Assembly: GCF_004358665.1 (NCBI RefSeq)
Contig: NZ_SMZR01000002.1
Coordinates: forward strand, 1 to 64,000
DNA length: 64,000 nucleotides
From: Jeotgalibacillus sp. S-D1
GTDB lineage: Bacteria > Bacillota > Bacilli > Bacillales > Jeotgalibacillaceae
Direction of reading: 5' to 3'
The translations under genes and the position numbers were made by a program. Position 1 is the first letter of the stretch; each line of letters starts with the position of its first letter. Below the pieces are notes generated by a model that worked only from the letters and a program-made list of their open reading frames with translations, searched no databases and was not told the origin of the DNA. Of this stretch, positions 46,405 through 55,019 are shown in pieces.

Positions 46405-46588
46405 GATGTTAAACCCCCTGAATCTAAAAGTCATCCTGCAAGCGTTCTCTATTTTTTGAAAATAAAAAATCGTTGCACGAATCTACCTTATTCTATCATT
46501 AGTGAAAAGATTTGAATATAATATCCCGCGTATATTTTAAAACGTTTTGGAGAACGTAATAGTGACTATTAAAGGAGGTCCAATACTT

Positions 46589-46816
46589 ATGCAAAATCAA
46601 TCTATCTCAACAAAAGATTCACTTTACATTGAAGATATCCTGGCTTGGAATTTACTTGCTGCCAAAAAAATTCATTTTGCAGCTACCAACTGCCAAACCC
46701 CTGAAGTAAAAGCAGCGATGGAAAAAGCGTGCCAAATGCATACGAAGCACTACGAAACAATCAGCAATTACCTATCTTCAGCATCTGCTACTCAATCAGC
46801 AGGACAAATGCAATAA
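46589..46816 (+). CDS. small coat-F-like protein
   Basis: 75 residues of mainly helical sequence (IEDILAWNLLAAKKIHFAAT...ACQMHTKHYETISNYL), resembling one helical half of the ferritin-like coat F domain. AAAGGAGG precedes the ATG at 46589. The next gene encodes the other half-type CotF-like protein, 20 bases downstream, so the two may act together in the spore coat. Possibly equivalent to YusN of Bacillus. A sporulation promoter was not identified. Confidence 0.75.
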   Translation: MQNQSISTKDSLYIEDILAWNLLAAKKIHFAATNCQTPEVKAAMEKACQMHTKHYETISNYLSSASATQSAGQMQ

Positions 46817-46836
46817 CGACTAAGGAGGAAAACATT

Positions 46837-47154
46837 ATGCAGCAATCTACGACTCAAACAAGCGGAGGCATGCAGACCCCTGCGATGATGACCGAACAGG
46901 ACTGGGCGACAGATGTTCTTATTCTAGAAAAACATTTAGGCGTAAGTTATGCCACTGCATTAAATGAGGCAAGCACTCAGCCGTTATTCGATATCCTGTC
47001 AACCATTTGTAAAGAAACACAATCTCAGCAGCATTCACTATATGAAGTCATGAAACAGCAGGGCTGGTATAACCCGACGCCGGAGGCACCTGCAACTCTT
47101 CAGCAAAATGCTCAAAAAGCCAAAAGCGATAGTTCCAAGCTTCCAGTTCATTAA
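46837..47154 (+). CDS. spore coat protein, CotF family
   Basis: 105 residues. The MMTEQDWATDVLILEKHLG segment and EVMKQQGWYNP are typical of coat F domain proteins, with an unstructured Gln/Ser-rich N-terminus and C-terminal tail. AAGGAGG precedes the ATG at 46837. Transcribed with the preceding gene and ended by a good terminator. Confidence 0.82.
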   Translation: MQQSTTQTSGGMQTPAMMTEQDWATDVLILEKHLGVSYATALNEASTQPLFDILSTICKETQSQQHSLYEVMKQQGWYNPTPEAPATLQQNAQKAKSDSSKLPVH

Positions 47155-47170
47155 AATTAGCAAATATTAT

Positions 47171-47203
47171 AAAAAAAGAGCCGGCGAGCAGCCGGCTTTT
47201 CTT
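47171..47203. terminator. terminator between the coat genes and yusU
   Basis: AGCCGGC pairs with GCCGGCT around a 5-base loop. TTTTCTT follows on the plus strand and seven T on the minus strand, so it can serve both convergent units. Confidence 0.85.
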
Positions 47204-47213
47204 ATTGAAAATT

Positions 47214-47471
47214 TTATTCATTCGTATCCTTAGCTTTCAATTCTTTATTTTTCTTTTGAATATCAAGCACTACTTTCTTCATTTCTTCTTTTCCCTCAGG
47301 GTAAAGTGAATTCCAGTGTTTTGCGAGAGCAGGCATTTGTTTGGCAATATGATTGTAAAGAATCCACTGCGTAACCTTTTCAACCGATTCCTCCGACCCG
47401 TCACCTATGAGCAGTTCTGAATATTTATCAACCATCGCTTTCAGCTGATCACTCAATTCCTTCGTTTCCAT
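47214..47471 (-). CDS. yusU: YusU family protein (DUF2573)
   Basis: 85-residue charged helical protein of DUF2573 (LKAMVDKYSELLIGDGSEES, WILYNHIAKQMPALAKHWN). Function unknown. GAGAGGTGGAG precedes the ATG. As in Bacillus, it lies directly downstream of yusV, from which a hairpin separates it. Confidence 0.85.
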   Translation of the reverse strand: METKELSDQLKAMVDKYSELLIGDGSEESVEKVTQWILYNHIAKQMPALAKHWNSLYPEGKEEMKKVVLDIQKKNKELKAKDTNE

Positions 47472-47550
47472 CTAGCTCTCCACCTCTCTTTACACCTTAT
47501 ATTGAAACATGACCCTATCACAAAAAATGTATACACTTAAAAAAGGCGAT

Positions 47551-47583
47551 AAAAATAAAAACCGCCTACTTCAGACGGTTTTA
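47551..47583 (-). terminator. terminator of yusV
   Basis: AAAACCGTCT pairs with AGGCGGTTTT on the minus strand (one G-U) around a 5-base loop; T run follows. Confidence 0.8.
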
Positions 47584-47588
47584 CTGAA

Positions 47589-48410
47589 TTATTGACCTGC
47601 TGCTGCGGCAACATTGGTCTGCTGGACAATGCATCGTCCTTTGCCGTGAGGAATGCAGAGCGGAGTCCCGAAAAGGGGATCTGTAGTAACCTGGCAATGC
47701 ATTTCAAATACATGTCTGACCATGTCACAGCTGATGACTTCTTCCGGTTTTCCTTGTTTGTAAACCGTGCGGTCTTTTACAGCAATAAGGTTATGAGCAT
47801 ACCGGCAGGCCAGATTTAAGTCATGCAGCACCATTACAATCGTACGGTTTTCCTGTTCATTTAATTCAAAAAGCAAATCTAAAATCTCTATTTGATGCGT
47901 CATATCCAAGTATGTTGTCGGCTCATCAAGCAAAATGATATCTGTGTCCTGTGCAAGCGTCATGGCAATCCATGCCCGCTGGCGCTGTCCCCCGGACAAT
48001 TCATCTACAAAACGATCCTGAAGCTCTTCCATGCGGGTTGCTTTAAGCGCACGCTGTACGCTCTCTTCATCATCTTTGGACCATTGCTGAAGGAAGCCCT
48101 GATATGGATATCTGCCCTGTTTTACCAGCTGAAGGACGGTTAATCCTTCAGGTGCTGTCGGAGACTGAGGTAAAATAGCCATTTCCTGCGCTACTTTGCG
48201 AGTGGAATAACGGTTAATTTCCTTACCATTCAGCATAACTTCCCCATTTTGGGGTTTCAGCAAACGAGCCATCGAACGAAGCAATGTTGATTTTCCACAG
48301 CCATTCCCGCCAATTAAAACAGAAATTTCCCCTTTTGGAATTGACAGGTCTAATTCTTCTATAATAATGGAATCTCCATATCCGAGCGTTAACGTATTAG
48401 TCTTAAGCAT
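47589..48410 (-). CDS. yusV: iron-siderophore ABC transporter ATPase (YusV)
   Basis: 273-residue FecE/FhuC-type ATPase. Walker A GGNGCGKST, signature LSGGQRQRAW and Walker B IILLDEPTTYLD are intact. In Bacillus YusV is a shared ATPase for several catecholate or hydroxamate siderophore permeases encoded elsewhere; no permease is adjacent here either. The ATG at 48410 follows GGAGA. Control by Fur is strongly suggested by a near-consensus Fur box next to a sigma-A promoter. Confidence 0.92.
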   Translation of the reverse strand: MLKTNTLTLGYGDSIIIEELDLSIPKGEISVLIGGNGCGKSTLLRSMARLLKPQNGEVMLNGKEINRYSTRKVAQEMAILPQSPTAPEGLTVLQLVKQGRYPYQGFLQQWSKDDEESVQRALKATRMEELQDRFVDELSGGQRQRAWIAMTLAQDTDIILLDEPTTYLDMTHQIEILDLLFELNEQENRTIVMVLHDLNLACRYAHNLIAVKDRTVYKQGKPEEVISCDMVRHVFEMHCQVTTDPLFGTPLCIPHGKGRCIVQQTNVAAAAGQ

Positions 48411-48508
48411 ACCCTGAAATTCTCCTTTGTCTCTCCTCAAAAGCAGCAGCTTTCATCGGATGTTCCTTCGCAAATCGGACGACTGGTTACGGTTTGTTTT
48501 CTATTTTT

Positions 48509-48537
48509 AGTCTAGAGTACAAACAGTCATCCGTCAA
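48509..48537 (-). promoter_or_regulatory. sigma-A-type promoter of yusV
   Basis: TTGACG (48532-48537), 17-bp spacer, TAGACT (48509-48514) on the minus strand, about 100 bases before the yusV start. Confidence 0.75.
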
Positions 48538-48543
48538 TGAATT

Positions 48544-48558
48544 TGAGAATCATTATCA
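48544..48558. promoter_or_regulatory. Fur box upstream of yusV
   Basis: TGAGAATCATTATCA matches the 7-1-7 Fur consensus TGATAATNATTATCA at 13 of 14 specified positions. It ends six bases upstream of the -35 hexamer. The rest of the 327-base gap to the next gene shows no gene. Confidence 0.85.
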
Positions 48559-48737
48559 GCAGTTTTTTGAAAGTGTCACATTTTTGTGATGAAGACACGG
48601 ACATCTAACCGACTGCACAGCTTTAGATCCTGCAGAATTTAACAGCCATGTTTACTAAAGACAACTTCAAAAAACAATTCATGTTTTTTGCGCTTTTTCA
48701 TTAAAACGATTATGATCAATTAATGGGAGGGATGAAC

Positions 48738-49055
48738 ATGCAGGGAATAAAAAATAAAGAAACGTTTAATGAATTAGTACAGGGCAGTGAGCCGGTGATT
48801 GTTAAGTTTACAGCAGACTGGTGTCCAGACTGCCGCAGAATGGATATGTTTATTGATGAAATTATTGCAGACAATAATCAGTACAAATGGTATGAACTCA
48901 ATAAAGATGAGCTCCCTGAGATTGCAGAAAATCATGATGTAATGGGAATACCCAGCCTGCTTATCTTTCAGGACGGACAAAAAAAGGCACATCTTCACTC
49001 CGCAAATGCCAAATCTCCTGAGCAAGTGACAGCATTTTTAGAAGAACAAAAGTAA
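48738..49055 (+). CDS. thioredoxin-family protein
   Basis: 105-residue thioredoxin-like protein with CPDC active site (Cys29, Cys32 in TADWCPDCRRM) and cis-proline MGIPSLLIF. The Asp in place of Gly-Pro alters redox potential relative to canonical CGPC. No signal peptide, so cytoplasmic. GGGAGGG lies six bases before the ATG at 48738; two earlier in-frame ATGs lie in the ribosome site. Monocistronic with its own terminator. Confidence 0.9.
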   Translation: MQGIKNKETFNELVQGSEPVIVKFTADWCPDCRRMDMFIDEIIADNNQYKWYELNKDELPEIAENHDVMGIPSLLIFQDGQKKAHLHSANAKSPEQVTAFLEEQK

Positions 49056-49077
49056 ACGGCCCAAGCGGCCGTTTTTA
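49054..49077 (+). terminator. terminator of the thioredoxin-like gene
   Basis: AAACGGCC pairs with GGCCGTTT around a 5-base loop, followed by TT; it begins within the stop codon. Confidence 0.75.
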
Positions 49078-49173
49078 ATTATAAACCTCTGTTAAACTCG
49101 GTTGATAATAGATTTTTCATTACCTTTTATACGAGCATAACGTTATTATTGAACGTGAATGGAGTGAGATAAG

Positions 49174-49926
49174 TTGAAAACGAGAACAATTAAAATTAAT
49201 GATGAAGTCATGTCAGCTTCTGTCATAGCTTTTGATAAAGATGGAACACTTTTTCAAGCTGAACCTTTTTGGCTGGCGCTGAATGAGGAAAGGAAAAAGC
49301 GGTTCATAAAAATAGCCGGTCCTGAGCATAGCGGGACATGGGATCAGATGATGGGTGTGGAAGGAGATACGGTTGACCATCATGGGTTATTGGCCATTGC
49401 CGGAGAGCAGGAAGAAAAAATTGCGATTACCGCTCTTTTATACCAGCTAACCAAAAATCCATGGGTTACCAGCCTTGCACTGGCAACAAAATTACTTGAG
49501 GAAAGCAACGCTGCCTTAGATATAAAAAAGGCATTTCATCCAATGCCTGGCGCTGTTGAACTGCTTGAAGCACTTAAAGAGGCAGGTTATGTAATCGGGA
49601 TCGTGACTTCCGATCAGCACGACCGCACTGTTGAATGCTTGAAGCTTTTGGGCTTTCAGCATAAAGTTGATTTTATCGTTACCCCGGCTGATGTTAAAAA
49701 CGGCAAGCCATCACCTGATATGCTGCAAAAAGTCTGCCGAAACTTTACCATACCACCGGGTGAGCTGCTTATGATCGGCGATAGCATCGTTGATTCCATG
49801 ATGGCAAGATCCGCCGGCTGTAAAAGTGTTTCGGTTCATGAACATGAAGACATGCGAAAAACGTTAAATGATACATCCGATTACCTCATTCCTTCTTTAT
49901 CAAAAATTAAAGTGGATTGGGATTAA
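49174..49926 (+). CDS. HAD-family phosphatase
   Basis: 250-residue HAD hydrolase with a helical cap (subfamily I). Motif I is FDKDGTLF with Asp21 and Asp23, motif II IVTSDQ, motif III lysine in GKPSPDM and motif IV MIGDSIVDSMMA. It resembles phosphoglycolate phosphatase/PGMB-like proteins; substrate unknown. The TTG start at 49174 has GGAGTGA about eight bases upstream and no ATG competes. It is followed directly by a copy of the palindromic repeat, whose opening hairpin may act as its terminator. Confidence 0.85.
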   Translation: MKTRTIKINDEVMSASVIAFDKDGTLFQAEPFWLALNEERKKRFIKIAGPEHSGTWDQMMGVEGDTVDHHGLLAIAGEQEEKIAITALLYQLTKNPWVTSLALATKLLEESNAALDIKKAFHPMPGAVELLEALKEAGYVIGIVTSDQHDRTVECLKLLGFQHKVDFIVTPADVKNGKPSPDMLQKVCRNFTIPPGELLMIGDSIVDSMMARSAGCKSVSVHEHEDMRKTLNDTSDYLIPSLSKIKVDWD

Positions 49927-49936
49927 CCATACCTCA

Positions 49937-50145
49937 AGGCTGGGACAAATGTGTCTCAGCCTTTTCTATCCGGTTCACTGCACTTCAGACGGACGCTTTC
50001 CGCAGGGACTTCGATTGAGCCTCATCAGGCTTTGCCTTGCGTGGTCTTAAGCCTCGTCAAATCCTGCAGGAGTCGCCGCTTCCGCTCCGTTCACCTCATC
50101 TTTGCTATTAAAATTCACATAACTTTCCGAGTTATGTCCCAGCCT
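49937..50145. repeat. G+C-rich palindromic intergenic repeat, copy 3
   Basis: About 209 bp bounded by perfect 10-bp inverted ends AGGCTGGGAC and GTCCCAGCCT. It opens with a stem GGCTGGGACA/TGTCTCAGCC followed by TTTT, a terminator in form. The core (GACGCTTTCCGCAGGGACT, AGGAGTCGCCGCTTCCGCTC) is close to copy 1 at 11469. Open frames inside are not genes. Confidence 0.88.
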
Positions 50146-50216
50146 CTTTAAAAATCCATTTTTAAGTCAATAATAATCGTTACTACCTCAGATAATGGGA
50201 ATGACTTGAGTAAGAA

Positions 50217-50310
50217 GTAGAAGTTCTGCGCTGAGGTGTAGAACTCTGGTGTTGAAGTGTAGAACTACCAAATTGAGATGTAGAACTCTTAAGCTAAGCT
50301 GTAGAACCTT
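50217..50310. repeat. degenerate tandem array, 21-bp period, five units
   Basis: GTAGAAC-type motifs start at 50217, 50238, 50259, 50280 and 50301, exactly 21 bp apart, each preceded by a TGAG/TAAG-like tetranucleotide. Decayed units (CCAGAAC near 50370, GCAGAAC near 50392) follow. The same-frame reading has a stop codon in each unit, so it is not coding. It lies between repeat copy 3 and the swrC promoter. The rest of this 716-base gap has no supported gene. Confidence 0.75.
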
Positions 50311-50504
50311 TCGAAACTCTCCAAAATTGCGGACAAAGTGAAGGCTTTAGTTCGCTGGCTGAGGATTTGCCAGAACAAGTTTGTGTTAGATGCAGAACCC
50401 TCGAATGAAGCTTCTCCCCCCTTCCTCTTCGCCCATCTCATAGCAGCTGATTATCCTGCATTTATAAAAATCTGCGTTCCCAACACATACAAAAACATTA
50501 ATTC

Positions 50505-50532
50505 TTGACACAACTGTCGAAAACCGCAAGAA
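50505..50532 (+). promoter_or_regulatory. possible promoter of swrC
   Basis: TTGACA (50505-50510), 16-bp spacer, AAGAAT (50527-50532). The -35 is part of a near-palindrome TTGACACAACTGTCGAA. The long distance to the gene (about 110 bases) leaves room for regulation. The -10 is weak. Confidence 0.4.
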
Positions 50533-50642
50533 TAAGACTGAACGAACTCATATTATGTGTTTGATACAAAGGAAAAATCGACTTGCTTTTGCATAGCGGC
50601 ATCGTGTCGAAAGCAGGCTAAATGATTAAGGGAGGCTGTATA

Positions 50643-53600
50643 ATGTTTAAATGGATTTTGAAGCGAACAAAGATATTTATGGTGTTATTTGTTTTATGTA
50701 TAGTAGTTGGAGTTATGGTCTTTTTACAATTGCCCCAACGGGAAATTCCAGAGACGGCTATTAATATTACTTCTGTCTCAACAGTCTACCCCGGAGCCAC
50801 ACCTGATATTGTGGAACGGACAGTAACCAATCCTATAGAAAAAAATCTGGCTTCTGTTGAAGGAATCGAAGAAATTTCTTCATCGTCAGCAGCGGGGTTT
50901 TCATCCGTTATCGTCGCGGTTGAAGACGGTGCTAATATGGAAGAAGTTACATCCTCTATCCAGCAGCAGGTATCAGACGCTGCTTCTTCATTTCCAGATG
51001 AAGTAATTGCACCGGCCGTAAAAGAAGCTGAAGGCAATTTTCCGATTGTATCTTATATGCTTACAAGTGACAGCCCGGAAGCATTTGAAGATCTTGAACC
51101 GCTCATGCAGACATGGGATGAGGAAATCTCGGCGATCCCCGGTGTCTCAAGCACGACAGTCAAAGGTGTTCAGCCAACCGAAATCATCCTTACAATTGAT
51201 TCAGAAGAATTAGGCCAAAACGGACTTGCAGTGCCTGATGTATTAACAGCATTTGAAAATGAATTCAATTCCGTCCCTCTTGGAAAACAAGAGAGTGAAG
51301 GAACCATTTATCAGCTTCAGATTGAATCCTACGAAGAAGTTGAAGAAATGGAAAACGTGGTTGTTGGCCAATCCCCTGAAGGAGAGCCTGTAACCATATC
51401 TGAGGTTGGAACAGTTGAGCTGGCTCCAAAAAAAACGGAGGACTTAATCACCTATGAAGGTGCTCCCGCTGTTTCTTTTACTGCTTATTTGGATGAGGGA
51501 CAGGATATTCCAAGCGTAGATGAAGCGGTAGTATCTAAAATGAAAGAACTGGAAGATACACTGCCTGACTCAATTGAGCTTGTTCCTTATTATTCTCAGG
51601 CAAATTTGGTAAATGATATTTTTGATGGACTCTATCTTTCACTGGCTATCGCTGTGCTGGCCGTAATTGTTACAAGTGCTCTTGGCTTAACAATTGGCGG
51701 AGCAATTGTTGTCGCTATCGCGGTGCCGCTCTCTGTATTGATCGGAATTATTCCTCTGCCTTTTGCAGAAGTAGATCTAAATCAGATTTCCGTTATCGGT
51801 GTAATCATTGCACTGGGTATTCTCGTTGATGACTCGATTGTGGTAAATGATAATATTCAACGAAGATTTAAACTTGGTGACAAACCCTTAGCGGGAGTAA
51901 TCACTGGAGTAAAAGAAGTGTGGGTCTCCATTATCACCTCTTCTTTAGCGATTGTTTTTACATTTTTACCTCTTGTCTTTTTATCAGGAGGAAATGGGGC
52001 ATTTATTCGGGCGCTGCCTACGGTATTAATTACAACGATCCTTGCTTCTACGATCGTGGCTCTGTTATTTGTTCCGATGATGCGTTTCAGCTTTTATAAA
52101 GCATCAAATAAAAAAATATCAAATTCTCCAGGTCTTCTTGGGAAACCGTTAAATTGGATCGCTGATTTTTACGCTGATAAAATTCTTGTTAAAACATCTA
52201 AAAAACCTTTTTGGACTGCTTTAATCGGTTTGGTTATTACGACCGCTTTATTTGGACTGGTCGTGCTGACGCCATTTGAATTTTTCCCGGCTGCAGATCG
52301 TGAAGAAGTCACGGTTGACGTCACACTGCCTATTGGCACACCGCTTGAAGAAACACAGTCTACGCTGGAAGAGATTGAATCAACTCTTCAGCAGGATGAA
52401 GGTGTATCAGAAACTTCCATTTTTGCCGGCACCGGGCTGCCGAATTTATTTAACAGCTCACTTGATACAACCGGGGACTACACAGGTCAGATTGTTGCAC
52501 GGGTTGACCGTGAAAACCAGACCGCACAAGGACTCATCGATGAGTGGACTGAAGACCTCAGAGCTCAATATCCAGATGCTATTATTTTCATGGAAACAAT
52601 CCAGCAGGGGCCGCCGGCAGGAGCACCCGTAACCGTAACTGTTACAGGACCGGAATTAACCCAGTTAATTTCACTTCGCGACACTGTGATGGATGAGATT
52701 GATGCATTGGGCGTCGATCTGGTGCTTGATAACATCGGGGAAGAAGAGCCGACGATTTCTTATGTGCCTGATCGTGACGCATTAAATGAGAATGGTCTGA
52801 CGATTCAGGAAGTCAGCCAGCAAATTCGATTAATCACAGAAGGAATTCCAATGGCAAGCTTTGATGACGGAGTAACCGAACGTGATATGAAGCTTCTTGT
52901 CGATCCGGTCGATCAGGGTGAGGAGATTGATCTGGCTGAAATTGAACTGCCGGCGCAAACTCAAACCGAAGGTCCTCCTTCTCTCGTTTCGCTGGATGAA
53001 TTAGTAACTGCTGAAGAAACAACCCAGCTTCAACGAATTCCTCATGAGGACGGAGAGCGTGCCATTACGATTCGCGCATTCCCTGGGGAAGTGGAAGATC
53101 TTGAAGCAAAAGTAACGGATATTGTTGAAACAGTCCGCGGCGATCTGACAGACAGTGATTACAGCCTTACAATCGGCGGAGAAAATGAAGCTCAAGATGA
53201 TTTCTTCTCAGAAATAATTATTTTGTTCACCATAGTCATTTTCTTAGTATATGTATTGATTGCCTTCCAATTTAACTCTTTGTCACTGCCTTTATTAGTG
53301 CTCGTGGCTGTCTATTTGGCAATTGCAGGAGCAATTCTCGGACTCTTTGTTACCCAAACGCCAATCAGTTTCTTAGCTGTGATGGGGATGGTCTCCCTAA
53401 CCGGAATCGTCGTTCGAAATTCAGTTGTGCTGATTGACTTTATCGAACAGGGTCTCCGTGATGGCATGAAAGTAAAAGACGCAGTAATTGAATCCGGCCG
53501 AGTGCGAATCCGGCCAATCCTGCTTACTGCCTTTACTTCTATTGTGGCATTAATTCCAGTAGCTGTGAGCGGTGATGCTCTGTTCACACCTCTGGCTGTA

Positions 53601-53723
53601 ACGATTATTTCAGGCATTCTGTTCTCTACTTTACTGACACTCGTTATTGTGCCAATGCTTTACATCGTGTTTTTGAAATTCAGAAGACGCGGCAAAGAAT
53701 TAAAAAGATCTGGACAATTTTAG
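50643..53723 (+). CDS. swrC: RND-family efflux/export protein, SwrC (YerP) type
   Basis: 1026-residue RND transporter with the twofold repeat: one N-terminal TM helix (FMVLFVLCIVVGVMVFLQLP), a large extracellular pore domain, TM2-6, then the same again. The first-half TM4 proton-relay region reads ALGILVDDSIVVNDNI with the paired aspartates. Gram-positive members such as SwrC/YerP export surfactin and other amphiphiles without an outer-membrane partner. No MFP or regulator gene is adjacent. GGGAGG lies seven bases before the ATG at 50643. Substrate unknown. Confidence 0.93.
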   Translation: MFKWILKRTKIFMVLFVLCIVVGVMVFLQLPQREIPETAINITSVSTVYPGATPDIVERTVTNPIEKNLASVEGIEEISSSSAAGFSSVIVAVEDGANMEEVTSSIQQQVSDAASSFPDEVIAPAVKEAEGNFPIVSYMLTSDSPEAFEDLEPLMQTWDEEISAIPGVSSTTVKGVQPTEIILTIDSEELGQNGLAVPDVLTAFENEFNSVPLGKQESEGTIYQLQIESYEEVEEMENVVVGQSPEGEPVTISEVGTVELAPKKTEDLITYEGAPAVSFTAYLDEGQDIPSVDEAVVSKMKELEDTLPDSIELVPYYSQANLVNDIFDGLYLSLAIAVLAVIVTSALGLTIGGAIVVAIAVPLSVLIGIIPLPFAEVDLNQISVIGVIIALGILVDDSIVVNDNIQRRFKLGDKPLAGVITGVKEVWVSIITSSLAIVFTFLPLVFLSGGNGAFIRALPTVLITTILASTIVALLFVPMMRFSFYKASNKKISNSPGLLGKPLNWIADFYADKILVKTSKKPFWTALIGLVITTALFGLVVLTPFEFFPAADREEVTVDVTLPIGTPLEETQSTLEEIESTLQQDEGVSETSIFAGTGLPNLFNSSLDTTGDYTGQIVARVDRENQTAQGLIDEWTEDLRAQYPDAIIFMETIQQGPPAGAPVTVTVTGPELTQLISLRDTVMDEIDALGVDLVLDNIGEEEPTISYVPDRDALNENGLTIQEVSQQIRLITEGIPMASFDDGVTERDMKLLVDPVDQGEEIDLAEIELPAQTQTEGPPSLVSLDELVTAEETTQLQRIPHEDGERAITIRAFPGEVEDLEAKVTDIVETVRGDLTDSDYSLTIGGENEAQDDFFSEIIILFTIVIFLVYVLIAFQFNSLSLPLLVLVAVYLAIAGAILGLFVTQTPISFLAVMGMVSLTGIVVRNSVVLIDFIEQGLRDGMKVKDAVIESGRVRIRPILLTAFTSIVALIPVAVSGDALFTPLAVTIISGILFSTLLTLVIVPMLYIVFLKFRRRGKELKRSGQF

Positions 53724-53759
53724 TCGTTCAGAAACGCTATAACCCAATTTAAAATAGCT

Positions 53760-53802
53760 GTACCGGTCCATTTCTGCACTTGTCGCTCGCGGAATGGGCC
53801 GG
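53760..53802 (+). terminator. terminator of swrC
   Basis: GTACCGGTCCATT pairs with AATGGGCCGGTAC (one G-U) around a 10-base loop, followed by seven T. Confidence 0.9.
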
Positions 53803-53843
53803 TACTTTTTTTACTTTTTCTTTTCAAATTACTACTAAACGGT

Positions 53844-54788
53844 TTAAACTAATATTTCTTTAATCCCCTTCCAATAAAAAGTATTATTTAAGTTATCAAC
53901 ACACCATTGATAATGGCCATCCTCGCAATTAGGAGAATAAAAATTGGCAGAAATAAAGCTGTAGATTAGAACATAAAAATACAATTTTTTTCTGACGCTT
54001 TCACCTAAAGTTGAAATAATAATGTTTAGATACCTCTCCTTTATATTTGCATTTAGCTCATTATACATATCAAAACATACCCACCCGATTGCAATATCAA
54101 ATAAGTTGTCACCATACATTGTCATTAATCCAAAATCAATTAACCCTGTAATCTTTCCGCTATCATTAACCATTACATTTCCGGGAAAAAAGTCTCCATG
54201 AATTAGAGAATACTCACCCTCGTAACCCATTGAGAGGATTTCAATTAATTGATTTACTTTTGCATCGTAATGAACCACATCATTTTTAAAATAAGATTCC
54301 AGTTCGTTTTGTTTCTTAAAAATTATTTCTTTTAATAAATCATACCAGTTGTTTAATTTTGGTAAATAAATCTGATTATCATTAAATAAAGTGAAACCTT
54401 CAAGAGCAGATGTTACTTCAACCGATTTCAATTCAATAGCTGCATAAAGATAGGTTTCCATCATTTTATTTTGTTGCTGATCATTTATTTCTGAAAACAT
54501 GCATTGCAGATTACGGCCATTGATTCGTTTTTCAATCGTTACTAACATGCCACTTTCTTCAAAGGCATCGTAAATATAAGGAAGCTCGTAGTTTAAAGGG
54601 TTTGATTGAACAGCAGAATAGAATGCCTTTAGATTTTGTTGCTTATCGGCATCGGACATAGCGTTATACAACTTCAAAACTTTATCATCGTCATAAATAT
54701 AAACCTCTGCTTCCATACCCGAACCTAAAAAATCTGATTCAGTAATATTAAATTTATCCAATATTATTGATTTCGCTTTATTTGTCAT
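53844..54788 (-). CDS. APH-family phosphotransferase
   Basis: 314-residue kinase-like protein. A nucleotide-binding loop LGSGMEAEVY (21-30), Lys39 (VLKLY), the Brenner motif LIHGDFFPGN with His197/Asp199/Asn204 and the metal-binding DFG at 218-220 (GLIDFG) are all present, so it is probably active. Relatives phosphorylate aminoglycosides, macrolides, choline or homoserine; the sub-group here is not clear. The gene is visibly more AT-rich than its neighbours, has no operon partner, and could be a recent arrival. AGAGGTG precedes the ATG. Confidence 0.85.
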   Translation of the reverse strand: MTNKAKSIILDKFNITESDFLGSGMEAEVYIYDDDKVLKLYNAMSDADKQQNLKAFYSAVQSNPLNYELPYIYDAFEESGMLVTIEKRINGRNLQCMFSEINDQQQNKMMETYLYAAIELKSVEVTSALEGFTLFNDNQIYLPKLNNWYDLLKEIIFKKQNELESYFKNDVVHYDAKVNQLIEILSMGYEGEYSLIHGDFFPGNVMVNDSGKITGLIDFGLMTMYGDNLFDIAIGWVCFDMYNELNANIKERYLNIIISTLGESVRKKLYFYVLIYSFISANFYSPNCEDGHYQWCVDNLNNTFYWKGIKEILV

Positions 54789-54916
54789 CAGACACCTCTA
54801 AAAATTCGTATTTGCTAAAAAAAAATCAACAGTTCCTTTGATCTAACTCTAACCATTGTAACAATAAATACCGTTCGCAGTTCTTATGATATAGAATATG
54901 ATTTATAATTAACCTT

Positions 54917-54958
54917 AAAAAAGAAGTCCAATTCATAGGAGAACTGGACTTCTTTTTT
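54917..54958. terminator. terminator of the sortase gene
   Basis: A 14-bp perfect stem AAAAAAGAAGTCCA/TGGACTTCTTTTTT with a 14-base loop. Its T-rich arms can serve both strands. Confidence 0.8.
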
Positions 54959-55019
54959 GTAAACTTATTCTTTTATTTTACCATTGAACCAAATCACTAA
55001 AATGATCCTGCTCTACTTG

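Noticed and set aside
49937-50145. insertion sequence or MITE with confirmed target duplication
   Set aside because: Inverted ends are clear, but I could not identify a direct target repeat on both sides, and no transposase is encoded.
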